Part shown: positions 46,501 through 56,842 of the stretch, piece after piece | Layout: each line of letters opens with the position of its first letter | Numbering within the stretch: position 1 is the stretch's first letter | Assembly (NCBI GenBank): GCA_951802425.1 | Contig: OX637794.1 | Location: 1,364,001-1,428,000, forward strand | DNA from: Clavaria fumosa | Lineage: Eukaryota > Basidiomycota > Agaricomycetes > Agaricales > Clavariaceae | Length of the DNA: 64,000 nt | Reading direction: 5' to 3' | Made by a program: the position numbers and the translations under genes | Notes under the pieces: generated by a model | What the model saw: the letters and a program-made list of their open reading frames with translations, nothing else | What the model was told of the DNA's origin: nothing | Databases searched by the model: none

Positions 46501-47285
46501 TCCGTGAGTCGTTAATCAAAGCAGCAGATGGAGACGAATCGAAATGGCCGGACGTTTTACCCTCAGTCATTTGGGCAGAACGAACCACGATCCAACGGTC
46601 CACCGGCCACTCCCCATTTTACATCGCACATGGCGTCGAACCGCTTTTCCCCTTCGACATATCCGAAGCAACATATTTAATTCCGACCGCCGACGCCCCG
46701 ATGACCACTCCGGAACTGATAGCCCTTCGTGCCCGCCAACTGCAAAAACGAGAAGAAGATCTAGCAACAATCGCCGATAAAGTGCTCGCTGCCCGCAAAC
46801 AATCCGTCAAGCAGTTCATCGACGCACACCGGAAGTCTATTATCGACTACGACTTCCAACCCGGATCGTTGGTATTGATCCGCAATTCGGCCGTTGAAAT
46901 GGAATTAAATCGAAAAACAAAACCGCGATTCTTCGGACCGATGATCGTCGTTCGCCGAACACAATATGGCGCCTATATTCTCTCGGAACTCGACGGCGCC
47001 GTTTCCAAAATCCACTACGCAGCTTTCCGCATCATTCCCTACTATCCGAGGTCGCAAACATCGATTCCGGTCACTTCTATCATCGACCAAACGACGGAGA
47101 TAAACGAGGACATCTCTCCCTATCAAATACACGAGGCGTCACCCAACTCTATCGACAGAGAAGATGAGCAAAACCAAGCGGCTGACCTATCCGATGAATC
47201 CGATAATGAAACCACCGACGACGACACTGCAGAAACTCGTCCGCAACGCTCCGGAGCAACCCGGAACCTTCGGCCTCGCCATTAA
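43548..47285 (+). CDS. Element C Pol: RT-RNase H-integrase
   Basis: 1,245 codons in the -1 frame relative to Gag, overlapping by TTGA. There is no ATG at the junction, so expression needs a frameshift or restart. RT shows SQWFCVLKKDGKSLRLVHN, GCYGSLDLF and catalytic PFVDDVAIKG (about residue 374, FVDD instead of YVDD). RNase H includes VILAVDSSNIAVGFAL and YSQAKIELYGLFRALR. Integrase has HHCC (HDSLGHKG, CHQCQTRQ, about 823-865) and the triad Asp in AHIDTMF, Asp in ITDNGAPF and Glu in NGVIERAH. The C-terminus (DDDTAETRPQRS to NLRPRH) lacks a chromodomain, unlike A and B. All motifs are present and the frame is unbroken. Confidence 0.9.
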   Translation: MRAGASNVRKPTDLPPINADTEAIPRYETPAIFPTSVHVPLSFSLINPVSLDPFPCISISDVSLDSADSPVAIGREPSRPNVATPLYNKTPEINSLSTDAVLPVYLGKKYKKVANRVNPIKATVPKEFRIVRRRHPDPLADMPTLPTHPPDFTPGLRYTQNRKDTHNANPTGFLWPEEEKLVHHLIKAQEDAFAWKETEKGRFDAKYFDPIIIPTVEHIPWIFKNIPIPPGIYDEVLKVIREKIAAGVYEESNSSYRSQWFCVLKKDGKSLRLVHNLQPLNKITIGDSAVPPIMEVFAESFAGRGCYGSLDLFVSFDQRSLDERSRDLTTFQTPLGAKRLTCVPMGYTNATQIMHGDVTHVLQDEIPHVTIPFVDDVAIKGPETRYELPDGTYETIPENPQIRRFVWEHLNNVNRVLQRIKKVGGTFNGKKTTICVPEAVVTGHTCTYEGRVPDASNVQRIRDWPPCKTLTDVRSFLGVCGLLRIFIKNYAVLARPLVSLTRKDVPFRFEKEEQNSMDRLKHAILNSSAIRPIDYRSGQPVILAVDSSNIAVGFALFQIGEDGIRYPSRFGSITWNEREARYSQAKIELYGLFRALRSYRIYLIGLPKFTVKMDAKFIKGMLNNPDIQPNAAMNRWIAGILLFDFDLVHIPADKHTGADGLSRRRAADGEEDTESEDHEEWIDRSYVFAMEHMNRAPDASYTSETRLAGITHTRFKVYTGSTLLNSTVPPEESPTPNESSAVLIPRSDAANKREEQIRKIESFLRNPIRPSGIDANQFRRLVRSASEFFILDDKLWRRRPNGYHQVVPPDHKRLAIITEAHDSLGHKGVYVIRTRILNRFWWPVLDQDVKWFVKTCHQCQTRQIRKIFIPPTVATPAGLFRRAHIDTMFLPRARGFRLLVHARCSLSAYPEARPLRNETARLLGTFIFEDILCRWGAVEEIITDNGAPFIKALDFLKKRYGIHHIRISGYNSRANGVIERAHRSVRESLIKAADGDESKWPDVLPSVIWAERTTIQRSTGHSPFYIAHGVEPLFPFDISEATYLIPTADAPMTTPELIALRARQLQKREEDLATIADKVLAARKQSVKQFIDAHRKSIIDYDFQPGSLVLIRNSAVEMELNRKTKPRFFGPMIVVRRTQYGAYILSELDGAVSKIHYAAFRIIPYYPRSQTSIPVTSIIDQTTEINEDISPYQIHEASPNSIDREDEQNQAADLSDESDNETTDDDTAETRPQRSGATRNLRPRH

Positions 47286-47342
47286 GTATTTTTTCTCCAT
47301 CATATCCTTCATTTTTCTATACTTCACATTGATTCACACCTT

Positions 47343-47343
<1 letters not shown>

Positions 47344-47376
<33 letters not shown>
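47344..47376 (+). repeat. A33 homopolymer between pol and the antisense gene
   Basis: Thirty-three A residues on the plus strand, 58 bp after the pol stop. It separates pol from the 3' end of the antisense gene, possibly as a relic of retrotransposed poly(A). Confidence 0.95.
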
Positions 47377-47378
<2 letters not shown>

Positions 47379-47451
47379 GAAATTTCGGACAAGTCCAAAC
47401 TTTATACCCGACGTTCTTTCAACCATTTTCTCACATTCTCACATTCCTCAC

Positions 47452-48433
47452 TTATCCCACACGACATACCATACCAAATAGAAAAAGAAAAACATATATA
47501 AAAACAAAAACAAAATATTTACTTAGAGGACGACTCGCCAAGGAGGAGCATCCGGAGCCCTCGTCGCTCTTCGCCCCGCCTCTCCTCCCTCGCCCTCGCT
47601 CCGCTGCCTTCCGCCTCGCGATCTCCACCCACACCGGAGTCGCCATCATCCGCGCACCGTCCCGGTGCACGAACATCGGCTCCTCCACCGACTGCTCGCC
47701 TCCCCCGGCCACCGCACTCACCCCCGCCGCCTCGATAACACCGACGGGCGTCACCCCGTCGGTTCCCCACACGGTCCGATGACCGTCCGGATCCTCCCCT
47801 GCCGCCACCTCGTCCACACGCAGCTCTCCGGCGTCCGGTGATATCGTCGTCGTTGTTACCGCCGCTGCACCGGACTCCGCCGCTCCCGTCGTCGTCGTTG
47901 TTGCCGCCGCCGCCGCCTCGCCCTCGTCGTCGCTGTCACTTACGACAATTAAGCGCGCCCGGGCAAGGCGCGCCCTCTTCTCGGCAGCCCTCGCCGCCTC
48001 CGCCCGCCTCTCCTCCGCCTCCGCCTCTGCTGCGGCCCGCTCAGTAGCCGCCCTCTCCTCGCTCGTGCGCTGTTTCTCGGCCTCGACCTCCTCCCGCCTT
48101 CTTGTCCGCTCAGCGGACCACTCGTCCCCGCGGAGCTTCCGCCACTTCTTGAGCCTTCGCGCGACCCGGACGAGTCCCTCGTCCACCTCCACGTCGTCAT
48201 CGATCGCTGCCACATATCCGGCAAGAAAATCGTCCTAAAAACGTTGTCAGTGCGATACAAAAAAGTACGAAAGATTCTCGTTCACGCACCGCGTCACCCG
48301 CATACGTCCCCACCCACTCCGCGCACTCTCCATCCTGCCCCCGATCCGGCAACTCCTCGCCCGGCGCCATGGCCTGCGCCTCGGTCATCGCCTGGACTGC
48401 GTTTCGAAAGATTGAAGAATCGAAGTTTTCCAT
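47452..48433 (-). CDS. Antisense accessory gene of element C, one intron, unknown function
   Basis: Lies between pol and the 3' LTR, on the opposite strand to gag-pol. Exon 1 (48433-48290) starts MENFDSSIFRNAVQAMTEAQ. A 55-bp intron (48289-48235, GTGCGT...TTTTAG) is in phase 0. Exon 2 (48234-47452) continues DDFLAGYVAAIDDDVEVD, giving about 308 aa. The middle is a strong charged coiled coil (RRLKKWRKLR through EEVEAEKQRTSEERAATE), then an Ala/Thr-rich linker, a short conserved-looking patch (EPMFVHRDGARMM to VWVEIARRKAAER) and a Gly/Arg-rich basic tail. The last 20 hydrophobic residues (FVFVFIYVFLFLFG) are encoded by AT-rich DNA and may be untranslated if a further intron exists. Its start is 158 bp from the 3' LTR, so an antisense LTR promoter is likely. 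I do not recognise the family. Confidence 0.7.
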
Positions 48434-48590
48434 TGTCGGAGAGTTGACGTGTTGCTGTCGCTGGAGAAAACACAAGGGTGTGTTTGGACCTATGTGCACC
48501 CACACGACGCGTACTTCACGATCAACAAACCGTTATTTGGCCTTGTTTGGTTGCAACCGAGGGCGGTTGCATTTTCAGCCCCCGGGAGAA

Positions 48591-49508
48591 TGTAAGGACC
48601 ATATGCGATCTAAACACGGAAACATGACAGATACCGACTATCCGGATGTTTTGCGATCCAAAGAAATTACGTGCGATACGAACCGATAACGATCCGACAC
48701 CGTCCGATAACGACCGATAGTATCCGATACATGTCCGATGTCGGACACTTCGGTCTTCAATCCCCCGTGACGATCACAGCCCACCGCTCTCACACACCGC
48801 CCACGCCTCTCTATTTCACCTCTCCAGCACGGTCAGCGCTCGACATACACACTATTCCATTCCCATTCCTTTATTTCATATACCATGCTGTAAATTTCAT
48901 ATTATGATCCCTTTCAACCATTCAATCGTTTAAACGTTTCAAACCCTTTGCAGTACCTTGTCCATTGTTCTTAGTACCCCTTTGCTGTACCAGCCCCACT
49001 TTCCTTCAGTTTATGAGCGGTCCGGACATTTGCTAGTTATCGGACATTTCATTCCTCCGAGCTACTCATTTCCCTTGTGATATAACTCCTTCATGTAACC
49101 CTTCACGCGACATGGCGCTGTTCCATGTGTTTTCCGGACATTTCCGTACATTCCAATTTGCTGTACTTACAGAACTGTACTTAAGTACACTCCGGACCTC
49201 TCTGAAATACAGCTTTCTGAACCCCTTCTCTCTGTTAGAAACCTCACCTAAGCTCACCCGTCGTCGCAACCTTCGATCCGCTGGCCTCCGTCGTTGCCGG
49301 CCCTTCGTCTTATCGCACCATCCTTATCGGATTTTATCGGACACATAGCAGAATATCCCGGACACCGTACATTTCTATTTCTCACATATTTTGAATTCAT
49401 ACTCCACATCCTCAAGGGTGTTTGGTGAATCTCTAACGCCTTACAGGAACCCCTGAAGGACTTGACTGTAATCAAGCAGTTGCAGCAAGAACCGTAATAC
49501 CCACTACA
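48591..49508 (+). repeat. Element C 3' LTR
   Basis: 918 bp; two differences from the 5' LTR (T/A near 48903 and T/C near 49370). The preceding CCCGGGAGAA is a modest polypurine tract. Confidence 0.95.
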
Positions 49509-50078
49509 GCGGTGAGGTTGCGACAAAGTCACAAGGGTCACGTGGATAGCTGATGTAAGGGCTCAATCGAGGAGGTAGAAAGAGGCAATTTCTAGAGAAT
49601 ATCAAAGACTAGGGAATACATGTCAAGTGTCTACTCATATATATACTGGAGTCCAGGACCACAGGGATGATATTAGTACAAGGTAGTGAGAGGAGACATA
49701 CAATGGAAGTGACGGTAGGGAGGAAATGAAAGTATCCAGGTAACAATCGTGAAGTTGTCATGGCCCCAAGAAGGGAAGCGTCAGTTGGTGGGGGAATGGG
49801 ATAGCAGTACAAGGGCATCAGAGGGATAGGAAGCCACCGTGGGAAGGAGATGGGAGTACCAAGGGGATGGGATAGCGGTAGGGACGGGGCACGAGAGAGT
49901 ACAAGGTCGCGTTAGGGATGGCCACTTGATGGGCGATGTCAGGTGGCATCCTGCTTGATGTGCCATCACACATTTGGGCCATACTGTCAGTGGTGGTCAC
50001 GTGAGTCTCGTGACTTACTGATCATGTGACGGGTCACGTGTCCACAACCTTTGCGGATCACGTGATGTCGCCGCAACA
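49509..50078 (-). repeat. Element A 3' LTR (truncated at the element C junction)
   Basis: Minus strand TGTTGCGGCGACATCACG... to CAACCTCACCG. The matching 5' copy is at 62089-62679, which has a 21-22 bp extra segment. This copy likely lacks the last ~45 bp, because the self-primer-binding site lies that far beyond the shared end. Confidence 0.82.
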
Positions 50079-50089
50079 TATTCCCCTTC

Positions 50090-53000
50090 CTAAGATTTGT
50101 TCTCCTGAACAAACTCTGCAATGGCCTCCTTCGCACACGTGAGGTTCTCCAGGGGTTCCCAGGTATTCTCCTTGGGTGGATAGCCAACCCAGCTCACCAG
50201 GTACTGGACTTTCCCTCTCCTCTTCCTCTTGGCTAGGACTTGTTTGACATCATACTGCTCGCCTCCCTCTATGAGTTTGGGCGGTGGTTGGACAGAAGAT
50301 GGGTCTCCTCGGAAGGGCTTGAGCAAGGTCTCATTGAAGACTGGGTGGATCCGCCAGCTCGGGGGAAGGGTAAGGCGATAAGCAGAGGTTCCTACCTTCT
50401 CCTCCACAGGGAAGGGGCTGACAAACTTAGGCCCAAGCTTCTTGGAGGGGAGTTTGAGGGGGAGGTTCCACGAGTCTAAATACACCAGGCCGCCTTTCCT
50501 GTAGACCTCCGGTTCTTGCAAGTGGTCGTTGTAAGTTGTGGAGTCAGTCGCTTGTCCTTTCCATAGGACATCCCGGAGGCAATCACGGGCAGCGGAAATT
50601 CATGCGAGAAACTCGTCGGCAGCGGGTATGTCGAAGCTAGTGGGGAAATCGGGGATCAGGGCAGGCTCGAAGCTGTGGAGAGCCGAGAAGGGAGTGATGT
50701 CCGAGTTGCGAATGGGTCGTGAGTTGAGAGTGAATTGGGCAAGGGGGAGCACGGCGGCCCAATCGGCCTGGTCTTCCTTGGTTAGTGCGCGAAGGACTAC
50801 TTCCACTTCCTGCGTCTGTTTGCAGGTGGTAGGCCATGGAGGCAGCAGATCTGATGCCTAACTTATCATAGACCTCGCACATGAACTTGGAAATAAACTG
50901 GCTCCCTCGATCAGACACTACCTTCTCCGGAAGCCTGTAGTAGGCATAGATCTTCTCGAGGAGAATCGAGGCCGCTCCCTCTGATGTGAGCTCCTGAACA
51001 GTGGGGGTGAGGACAATCATCTTGGTCAAGTAATCTTTGATGACCAAAATCATGTCATAACCAGCAGATTCCGAGACGGGGCCGATCAAGTCCCAACCAA
51101 TGACTTGCCAAGGTCGTGAGGGGATTGGGAGAGGGTGGAGGGGAGCCGGCTTTCGTCCACATCAGGGTTTGATCCATCCTTGGGCAGACATCGCAGGCGA
51201 TAACATAGGCGTGGGTGTCCTTTTTAAGTGTGGGCCAGTACCAGTACTTTGCAATCGTAACCTGAGTTTTGGAGATCCCCAGGTGTATGGTAGTTTGAGC
51301 CGAATGGTGGAGGTCGAGGATGTCCTTCACGAGTGATGTTGGGACCCAGAGCTTCTCACGCACCTGGAGGTATCCTTCTTTATCCTTCTCCACCTCTTCC
51401 GGAGGGGTCTCCAGGGCTTCCTCAATCCTTAACTTCTCCATTAGGGACAGGGTCTCATTAACCCAGAAGAAATGATCTGGTAGCAGAACTTGGGCAGGGC
51501 GGGGAGGATGGTCATCATAATTGGGGTGGCGGGAAAGAGCGTCGGCTGCAGCATTCGACTTCCCGGAGTGAGGAACGATCTTGAACCGGAAGAGTGATAG
51601 AAATTGCCTCCACCGGTTCTGGCATCCATTGAGCGGGTTTGGCTTTTGAAAATACGAGAGGTTCTTGTGGTCCGTATGGACCTCGAAGTCCTGGCCGAGG
51701 AGGTAGTGTTGCCACTCCTCAAGCGCTCTTACCACTGCAAGGAGTTCCAGGTCATAGACGTCGTAATTTAGCTGGGCATCCCAGAGCTTTGTCGATAGGC
51801 AGTCCACCATTCTCCACACTCCGTCCTGTTGCTGGTACAGGATAGCCAAGGTCGCGATCTTGCTGGCGTCCATCTCGATCTTCCACAGCATTCTGTCCTG
51901 TGGGATTGCGACCTGGACCGAATTCCGGATTGTGTCCTGGATGTCGTAGAACGACTTTAGCACAGTGTCCATTAATTTAAATTCACCTTTGCCGGTGCAG
52001 GCATGGAGCGGGGCGGCAATTTTGGCGTAGTTTGGAATGTATCGTCGATAGTAACTTCCGAGGGCCGTGTACCTGTGCGCATCCTTGGCCGATTTCGGAA
52101 TTGGCCAGTTATCGATTGCTGAACACCTCTTCTTGCTCTTCTCGATGGTCCCCTGCCGGATCTTGTTTCCAAGGAAAGTCACCTCCATTCGTTCGAACTC
52201 ACACTTTGTGGGTTTGACAGTCAGATGGTTTTCCTGGAGAACCTGGAAAACACACGTGGTAAGGTCATGGAGTTCCTCGCGGGTATCGGAGCAGATGAGG
52301 ATGTCATCAATATAAACGAAGACCTGGCCGGTGGCCACCAGATCCTTCAGGATACTGTCCATGAAACCCTGAAAGATTGCGGGGGCATTAGTCACTCCGA
52401 AAGGCATGACTCGACAGAGGAATTGGCCGTATTCGCATATGAACGCCAACAGCTTCTCACTCTCCTTCGATGCCTGGATGTTGTTGAACCCAATCCGGAT
52501 ATCAATTTTTAAGTAGTACCGGAATTTCTGCAGGCGATCGTAGATGTTCCGGATGAGAGGGAGGGTAGGTGTTCTTGACCGTGGCTTCGTTTAACCGTTT
52601 GTAGTCGACCACAGGCCGGAGCTTGTCTCCTTCGTTCTTGAAGAAGAGAGGGCTAGCCCAGGGTGACTGACCTGGATAAATTCGTCCAGTTGCAAGGTTC
52701 TCGTCTAACCACTTCTGGAGCTCTGCGCAGTAGGCCTTGGGTGTCAGGTAAATCTGGGACCAGTATGGACAGGCACCCTCCTCTAGCTGGACATCGATGT
52801 CGACTCCGGGACAGTGCGGGGGTAAAACATTATAGAACTCCTCTCCGAATACTTGTGGAAAGAGAGTCGGCCAGTCAGGGGAATCATTCGCGATGACACG
52901 GACTGCAGCACTGCAGGGGAGGTCATGGCAATGTCGAAATTCGAGGGAGCAAGTTCGCCAGTCAATAGTGGGATTGTGCTTCTGGAGCCAATCATTGCCT

Positions 53001-53368
53001 AGCACAAGGTCGAAGTTGGGATAGTCGCCCAGATAGCACTCGATAATCTCGCGGTGTCCAAGACCGAATTTGACCGCGACTTTGGTGAGATGTGTGATGG
53101 GTCCTCGCGAGTTCGGGGTACCATCTGCATTCCTTGTGATCATCGGGGATGGGAGTTGCTCCATAGGGAAATGGTTTCGATTGGCGAAACTGTGGTCCAT
53201 GACTGAGGTTGTACTGCCACTGTCAATAAGCACTTTCCTGTGCACAGCTCTACTCGGGAAGGCGGGGGGGGAGATTCGAACTCTGAATTTGAGTTGGGCT
53301 GTTTCTTGGCAGCCCACTATCTTTGTCATCCTTAGAAGCAGTTTGGGAGACGAGTCAGAGACTGGCAT
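50090..53368 (-). pseudogene. Element A Pol: protease-RT-RNase H-integrase-chromodomain, frameshifted
   Basis: Starts near MPVSDSSPKL. Protease VLIDSGSTTSVMDHSF; RT GDKLRPVVDYKRLNEATV and FVYIDDILIC (YIDD); RNase H WKIEMDASKIATLAIL and VHTDHKNLSYF; integrase GWDLIGPV, VVSDRGSQFISKFM; C-terminal chromodomain YDVKQVLAKRKRRGK to WVGYPPKENTWEP (50300-50150). Frame changes near 52560, 51110 and 50810 and a stop near 50600 break it. The chromodomain suggests targeting to heterochromatin histone marks, as in chromoviruses generally. Confidence 0.88.
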
Positions 53369-53401
53369 TGTCGTGGTACTAGTACAGGGGGGGGACTTAG
53401 G

Positions 53402-54722
53402 TGTTAGGGCCTGTCCTGTCTCGATAGTAGTGCCGGAGATCGACTTGTTGGTGACCTATGCTGGAAACTCGCTAAGACCAATCAACTGTAGAGCACAGTC
53501 GAGAATGCTCGGTCCCGGAAGGTCGCGAAGTTGGTAGACGAAGTGTAAAGGAGGAAATTGACGAGGAGGGGGGAAATGGGTGACACTGGGAGGGTCGCGA
53601 GGTTGACTGACGAAGCATAGAGAAGGAAAAAGACGAGGTGAAAGAAATAGACAATGTTGGAAGGGTCGCGGTGGTCGCGACGGTGTAGAGGAATGTGTCG
53701 GTGAAGGCGATGACTTTGCCAACCGACGGGTGAACCTGTAGGGTTCTAAGATCAGTACCAAGACGAATAATAGAGAATACTTAGATCGCGCGAATTGTAG
53801 GAGTGCAGAGAGTGAGTTAGGACAGAGTAGAGTGTGTCTTGGCGATCTTGTGGTCACCAAGAGAGACAAGACCTATCAATCGCGATGGTTCCAAGCTCAA
53901 GGGGCGTACTAGCCTCAAGCTTAAACCAATGTGCGTCAATATCAAGTCTGGAGTACCATAAGTACATGCGAGACCTTATATATACGTATGTGCAGGGAGT
54001 ATGACGAGAAAGGGAAAGTACAGAGAGCGCCAGGCGACAGGACTATAGTAGTACAGGGTATAACTAGTCGTAGAGTGACCGTGCGCGTGTTCTACTAAGA
54101 TCGCGAGGGGTAAACTAAGCATAGGTAAGGTCGCGGACGTGACCGGTCATGGGTCGCGACCTAACTAAATAAGCATATGTGTAACTACGACTGGGCAGAG
54201 GGGCTTGGTCCAGGGCTAATGCAGTTATAGACGACTGAGAAGAAGAAGGGAGAACATAATTTGAAAGGATACACAGCTTGACCGCCGGTGGCGCGTTTCA
54301 TCGTTAAGGTCGCGTGGTCAGGCGAGCGGTCACGTGGACGGCGCTGGTGAGGCAGGTGACCTTGGGCAGTCTTTGGGCGGTATGTCACATGAGTAACGCT
54401 GGTAACGCGAGTAACGCGAGTAACGCCGGTGTGCCATGCGGCAAGTCACGTGTCGCTGCAGGAGTTGTGTAAGAGCATGTTGAGCATTGAATGGTGGGTT
54501 CGGCGGTGAGTACGCGTAAGGTGAGGTGGCGGGAGGTGACGCAAGTATGGTGGTATGATCGCGAGTGTCGTGAGGAGATGATGGAGGCCTGAGAGGTGTT
54601 CGGAAGTTGATAGCGGGTTTCGGAAGAGTGTAGGGGGGTTCGCGAGGTGGTAGGGGAACGTCGGGAGGTCCATGAGTGGTGATAGAGTTGTTAGTTTGAG
54701 GAAAAATGGATGGGTCCTGACA
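53402..54722 (-). repeat. Solo LTR D with perfect TSD TTAGG
   Basis: 1,321 bp, minus strand TGTCAGGACCC... to GGCCCTAACA, flanked by TTAGG at 53397-53401 and 54723-54727. It is the best-preserved D LTR in the window and defines the family ends. It separates A gag from A pol. Confidence 0.95.
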
Positions 54723-54744
54723 TTAGGCAGGGAAGCTGCTTCCT

Positions 54745-56389
54745 TTATTCCTCGCCTGTGGGAAAATCCGCCTTCACCTCTTTCAGCATCCTGAGTTCCT
54801 TATCCTTCACCTCAATAGTGTCACGAAGCTGGGCCACCAGGGCCTCAAGCTTGTCAGTGGTTGTGGTCGAGGTGTCATTGGCCCAGACATCAATTCAGGG
54901 AACTTGGGGGGGCTTACAAGGGAGTGGGCAGTTGCATGCGAGGTGGCCAGGCTGCTGACAATTGTAGCAATTGCCATGCGACAGGATCCGGTCGACCTGC
55001 ATCGCATTCAGGTCATGTTGGGGGGGTGCAGAAGGTCGCAGGGCCGGGCGATCAGGTGGTTTGGCGTAGACAATCTGCCGGGTGGGGCACATGGCATCGC
55101 GGCGTTCGAGCATCAAGTCGATGGCGAGGGCCTTCCTCTTCCAGGCAGAATAGTTGGGTGGGAGGGCAACTGCGGCATAGATGCGATCGGTAATATTATA
55201 ATTGAGGGCGGGCTCAAGGAGGGTAACAAGGAGGTCTCCATGGGTTCCCTCGGAGAGTTCGGCCTTTGCGATTAGCTGGTCGAACTCTGTCAGGAACTCT
55301 TTTACCAGGCGTTTACCTTGCTTAAGCTTCCCAAGCTTAAGGTAGGCGTTCTCCTTCTCTACCAAGTCTGAAAACTCGGCATCCATGCTTCCCCTGAAGA
55401 CAGCCCAGGTGGGGCATGAAGCGGGGGCTGCAACTATCTTCTCAACCACAGAGTTGGCCCAATCTCTGGCATATCCTCCACGCATCTGGTTCAGTGCAAA
55501 CAAAATTCATTTTAGGTCTGTATTGAACCTCTCTGGCTCAGCGAGGAAGAAAACATTGAGCTGCTGGACAAAGGTCTGGTAGGCAATGCTACTCCCATCG
55601 AAGGGGGCGATAGAGAATCTGCTAGACATCGTATCCATGGAATTCCTTGTCGATGTCCGGGAGTTCCATTGAGTCGGAGGTGAAGGAGACGGAGGACACT
55701 GAGGAGGGGGAGAGGGAGTCTGAGGTGATGGGGGATTGAGCTGAATGGGGAGGGCAAGGTTCATGGGTGGTGGTGAGGGTGCTCTGCTGGCCAAGGGCGT
55801 CCTGAAGACTTCTTCGGATATCTGAAGCAGGCTGAGGCCAGGCACTAGGATACGCTCAGGGGTTGATGGGCACCCAAGTGGCGAGTTGGGGTGGGTGGCG
55901 GCTGGTGTCGATGAGGAGCCAAGCATTGGCTGTGCATGCTCATAGGAAACGCTCGGGGGTGGGTTCGGACTCGGGGGCATCGGTCTGAACCGAGGCGGTG
56001 GTGTAGGTAGGGGGTCATGGGGTAGGAGCGGGCAAGGGCGTTCTTGGCAGGGACTCGACGTTTTCGATGTCCTCAATCGTCAGGCCTTTGGTAGCCTGGC
56101 AGAATATTTCTTGGTTAAGGGTGGCGGTAAGTAGCATGGGAAATTCTCTGGGGAAGTAGCCTGGGTGGAGCTTCTGCTCACGGATCCCTCTTGAGGACCA
56201 AGGTCCAGGTTTGATAAACTGTCGTTCGACTGAACAATAAACAGTACTCCATGGTGGTCGTCTGTCCGGGGAGTTGCAGTGAGTGATGGGTACTGGCGTA
56301 CGGCGATCGATGTAGCAGAGAGCGAAAAAGCGGTGTTGTTTCTGCCTGTCTGTGAGGCCTAGGGGTTCTGGCAAGTTCTTCTTTCTCAA
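54745..56389 (-). pseudogene. Element A Gag (nonsense and frame breaks)
   Basis: Minus-strand frame from about 56389 (MRKKNLPEPLGL) shifts near 56030. A Pro/Ser-rich linker leads to MSSRFSIAPFDGSSIAYQTF. The capsid core includes ILFALNQMRGGYARDWAN and the CCHC knuckle CYNCQQPGHLACNCP (about 54965-54921). TGA codons at 55509-55507 and 54897-54895 interrupt an otherwise continuous frame. A coiled-coil tail (DKLEALVAQLRDTIEVKDKE) ends at a TAA at 54745, just before solo LTR D. Confidence 0.82.
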
Positions 56390-56526
56390 TGTTTGAGAAT
56401 CCAGTTTGGTGAATAGTGAGGGTCACGGCTTTCCAGGTACATTAGGAGGGCCGGGCAGGGTTGGTTTGGGTCAGTCGTCGATGTCGGGACATTGCAGACA
56501 TCGAGTTAGGACAAGGGACGGGGTTG

Positions 56527-56539
56527 AGTCTTTGATATT
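56527..56539 (-). promoter_or_regulatory. Self-primer-binding site of element A
   Basis: On the minus strand AATATCAAAGACT. It is perfectly complementary (13 nt) to AGTCTTTGATATT inside the A 5' LTR (62189-62177), which begins about 30 bp after TATATATA and so probably starts the transcript. Confidence 0.7.
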
Positions 56540-56582
56540 ATGTCGCGGTCGATCCTAAATTTGGAGCTCAAAGGTCACGGTG

Positions 56583-56830
56583 TGTTAGGATCGCTTATGT
56601 AAGCCATCCCAAAGTGCAGTTGTGGAGAAACTGGGGAGGGTTGTTGGAAGGTCACATGACCTGGGGCCTGGGCGCATCACGTGATCCGAGGGTCCGAGCG
56701 TGGGAAAGTCGGCAAGTGCCGAAGCGTTCGCTATAAGTACTTTCGCTTTTCCTTTTTTGTACTCTTTTCCCCTTATCTTAGTATTGTCGTCATGACCTTA
56801 CGCTTAAGTTGTGTGAGACCCAGTCTGATA
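56583..56830 (+). repeat. Element B 5' LTR
   Basis: 248 bp. TATA-like CTATAAGTAC at 56731-56740; likely transcript start at 56775. It lacks 43 bp present in the 3' copy, where TCACATGACCTG repeats flank the extra segment. Confidence 0.93.
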
Positions 56831-56842
56831 TAATACTAAGAT
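56775..56842 (+). promoter_or_regulatory. Tf1-like self-primer and primer-binding site of element B
   Basis: ATCTTAGTATT (56775-56785) in the LTR is the exact reverse complement of AATACTAAGAT (56832-56842), which starts one base after the LTR. Tf1/sushi elements prime reverse transcription with the first 11 nt of their own RNA paired to such a site; length and position here match. Confidence 0.85.

Larger units (their letters stand above)
40247..49508 (+). mobile_element. Young full-length Ty3/Gypsy element C with antisense extra gene
   Basis: Two 918-bp LTRs (TGTAAGGACC...CCCACTACA) differ at only two positions that I can see. Gag-protease (41554-43551) and RT-RNase H-integrase (43548-47285) are both uninterrupted, so the copy may be active. 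Between pol and the 3' LTR lie an A33 tract and a minus-strand spliced ORF. Flanks do not form a TSD: left is D LTR (..TTCGC), right is A LTR (GCGGT..). Confidence 0.93.
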
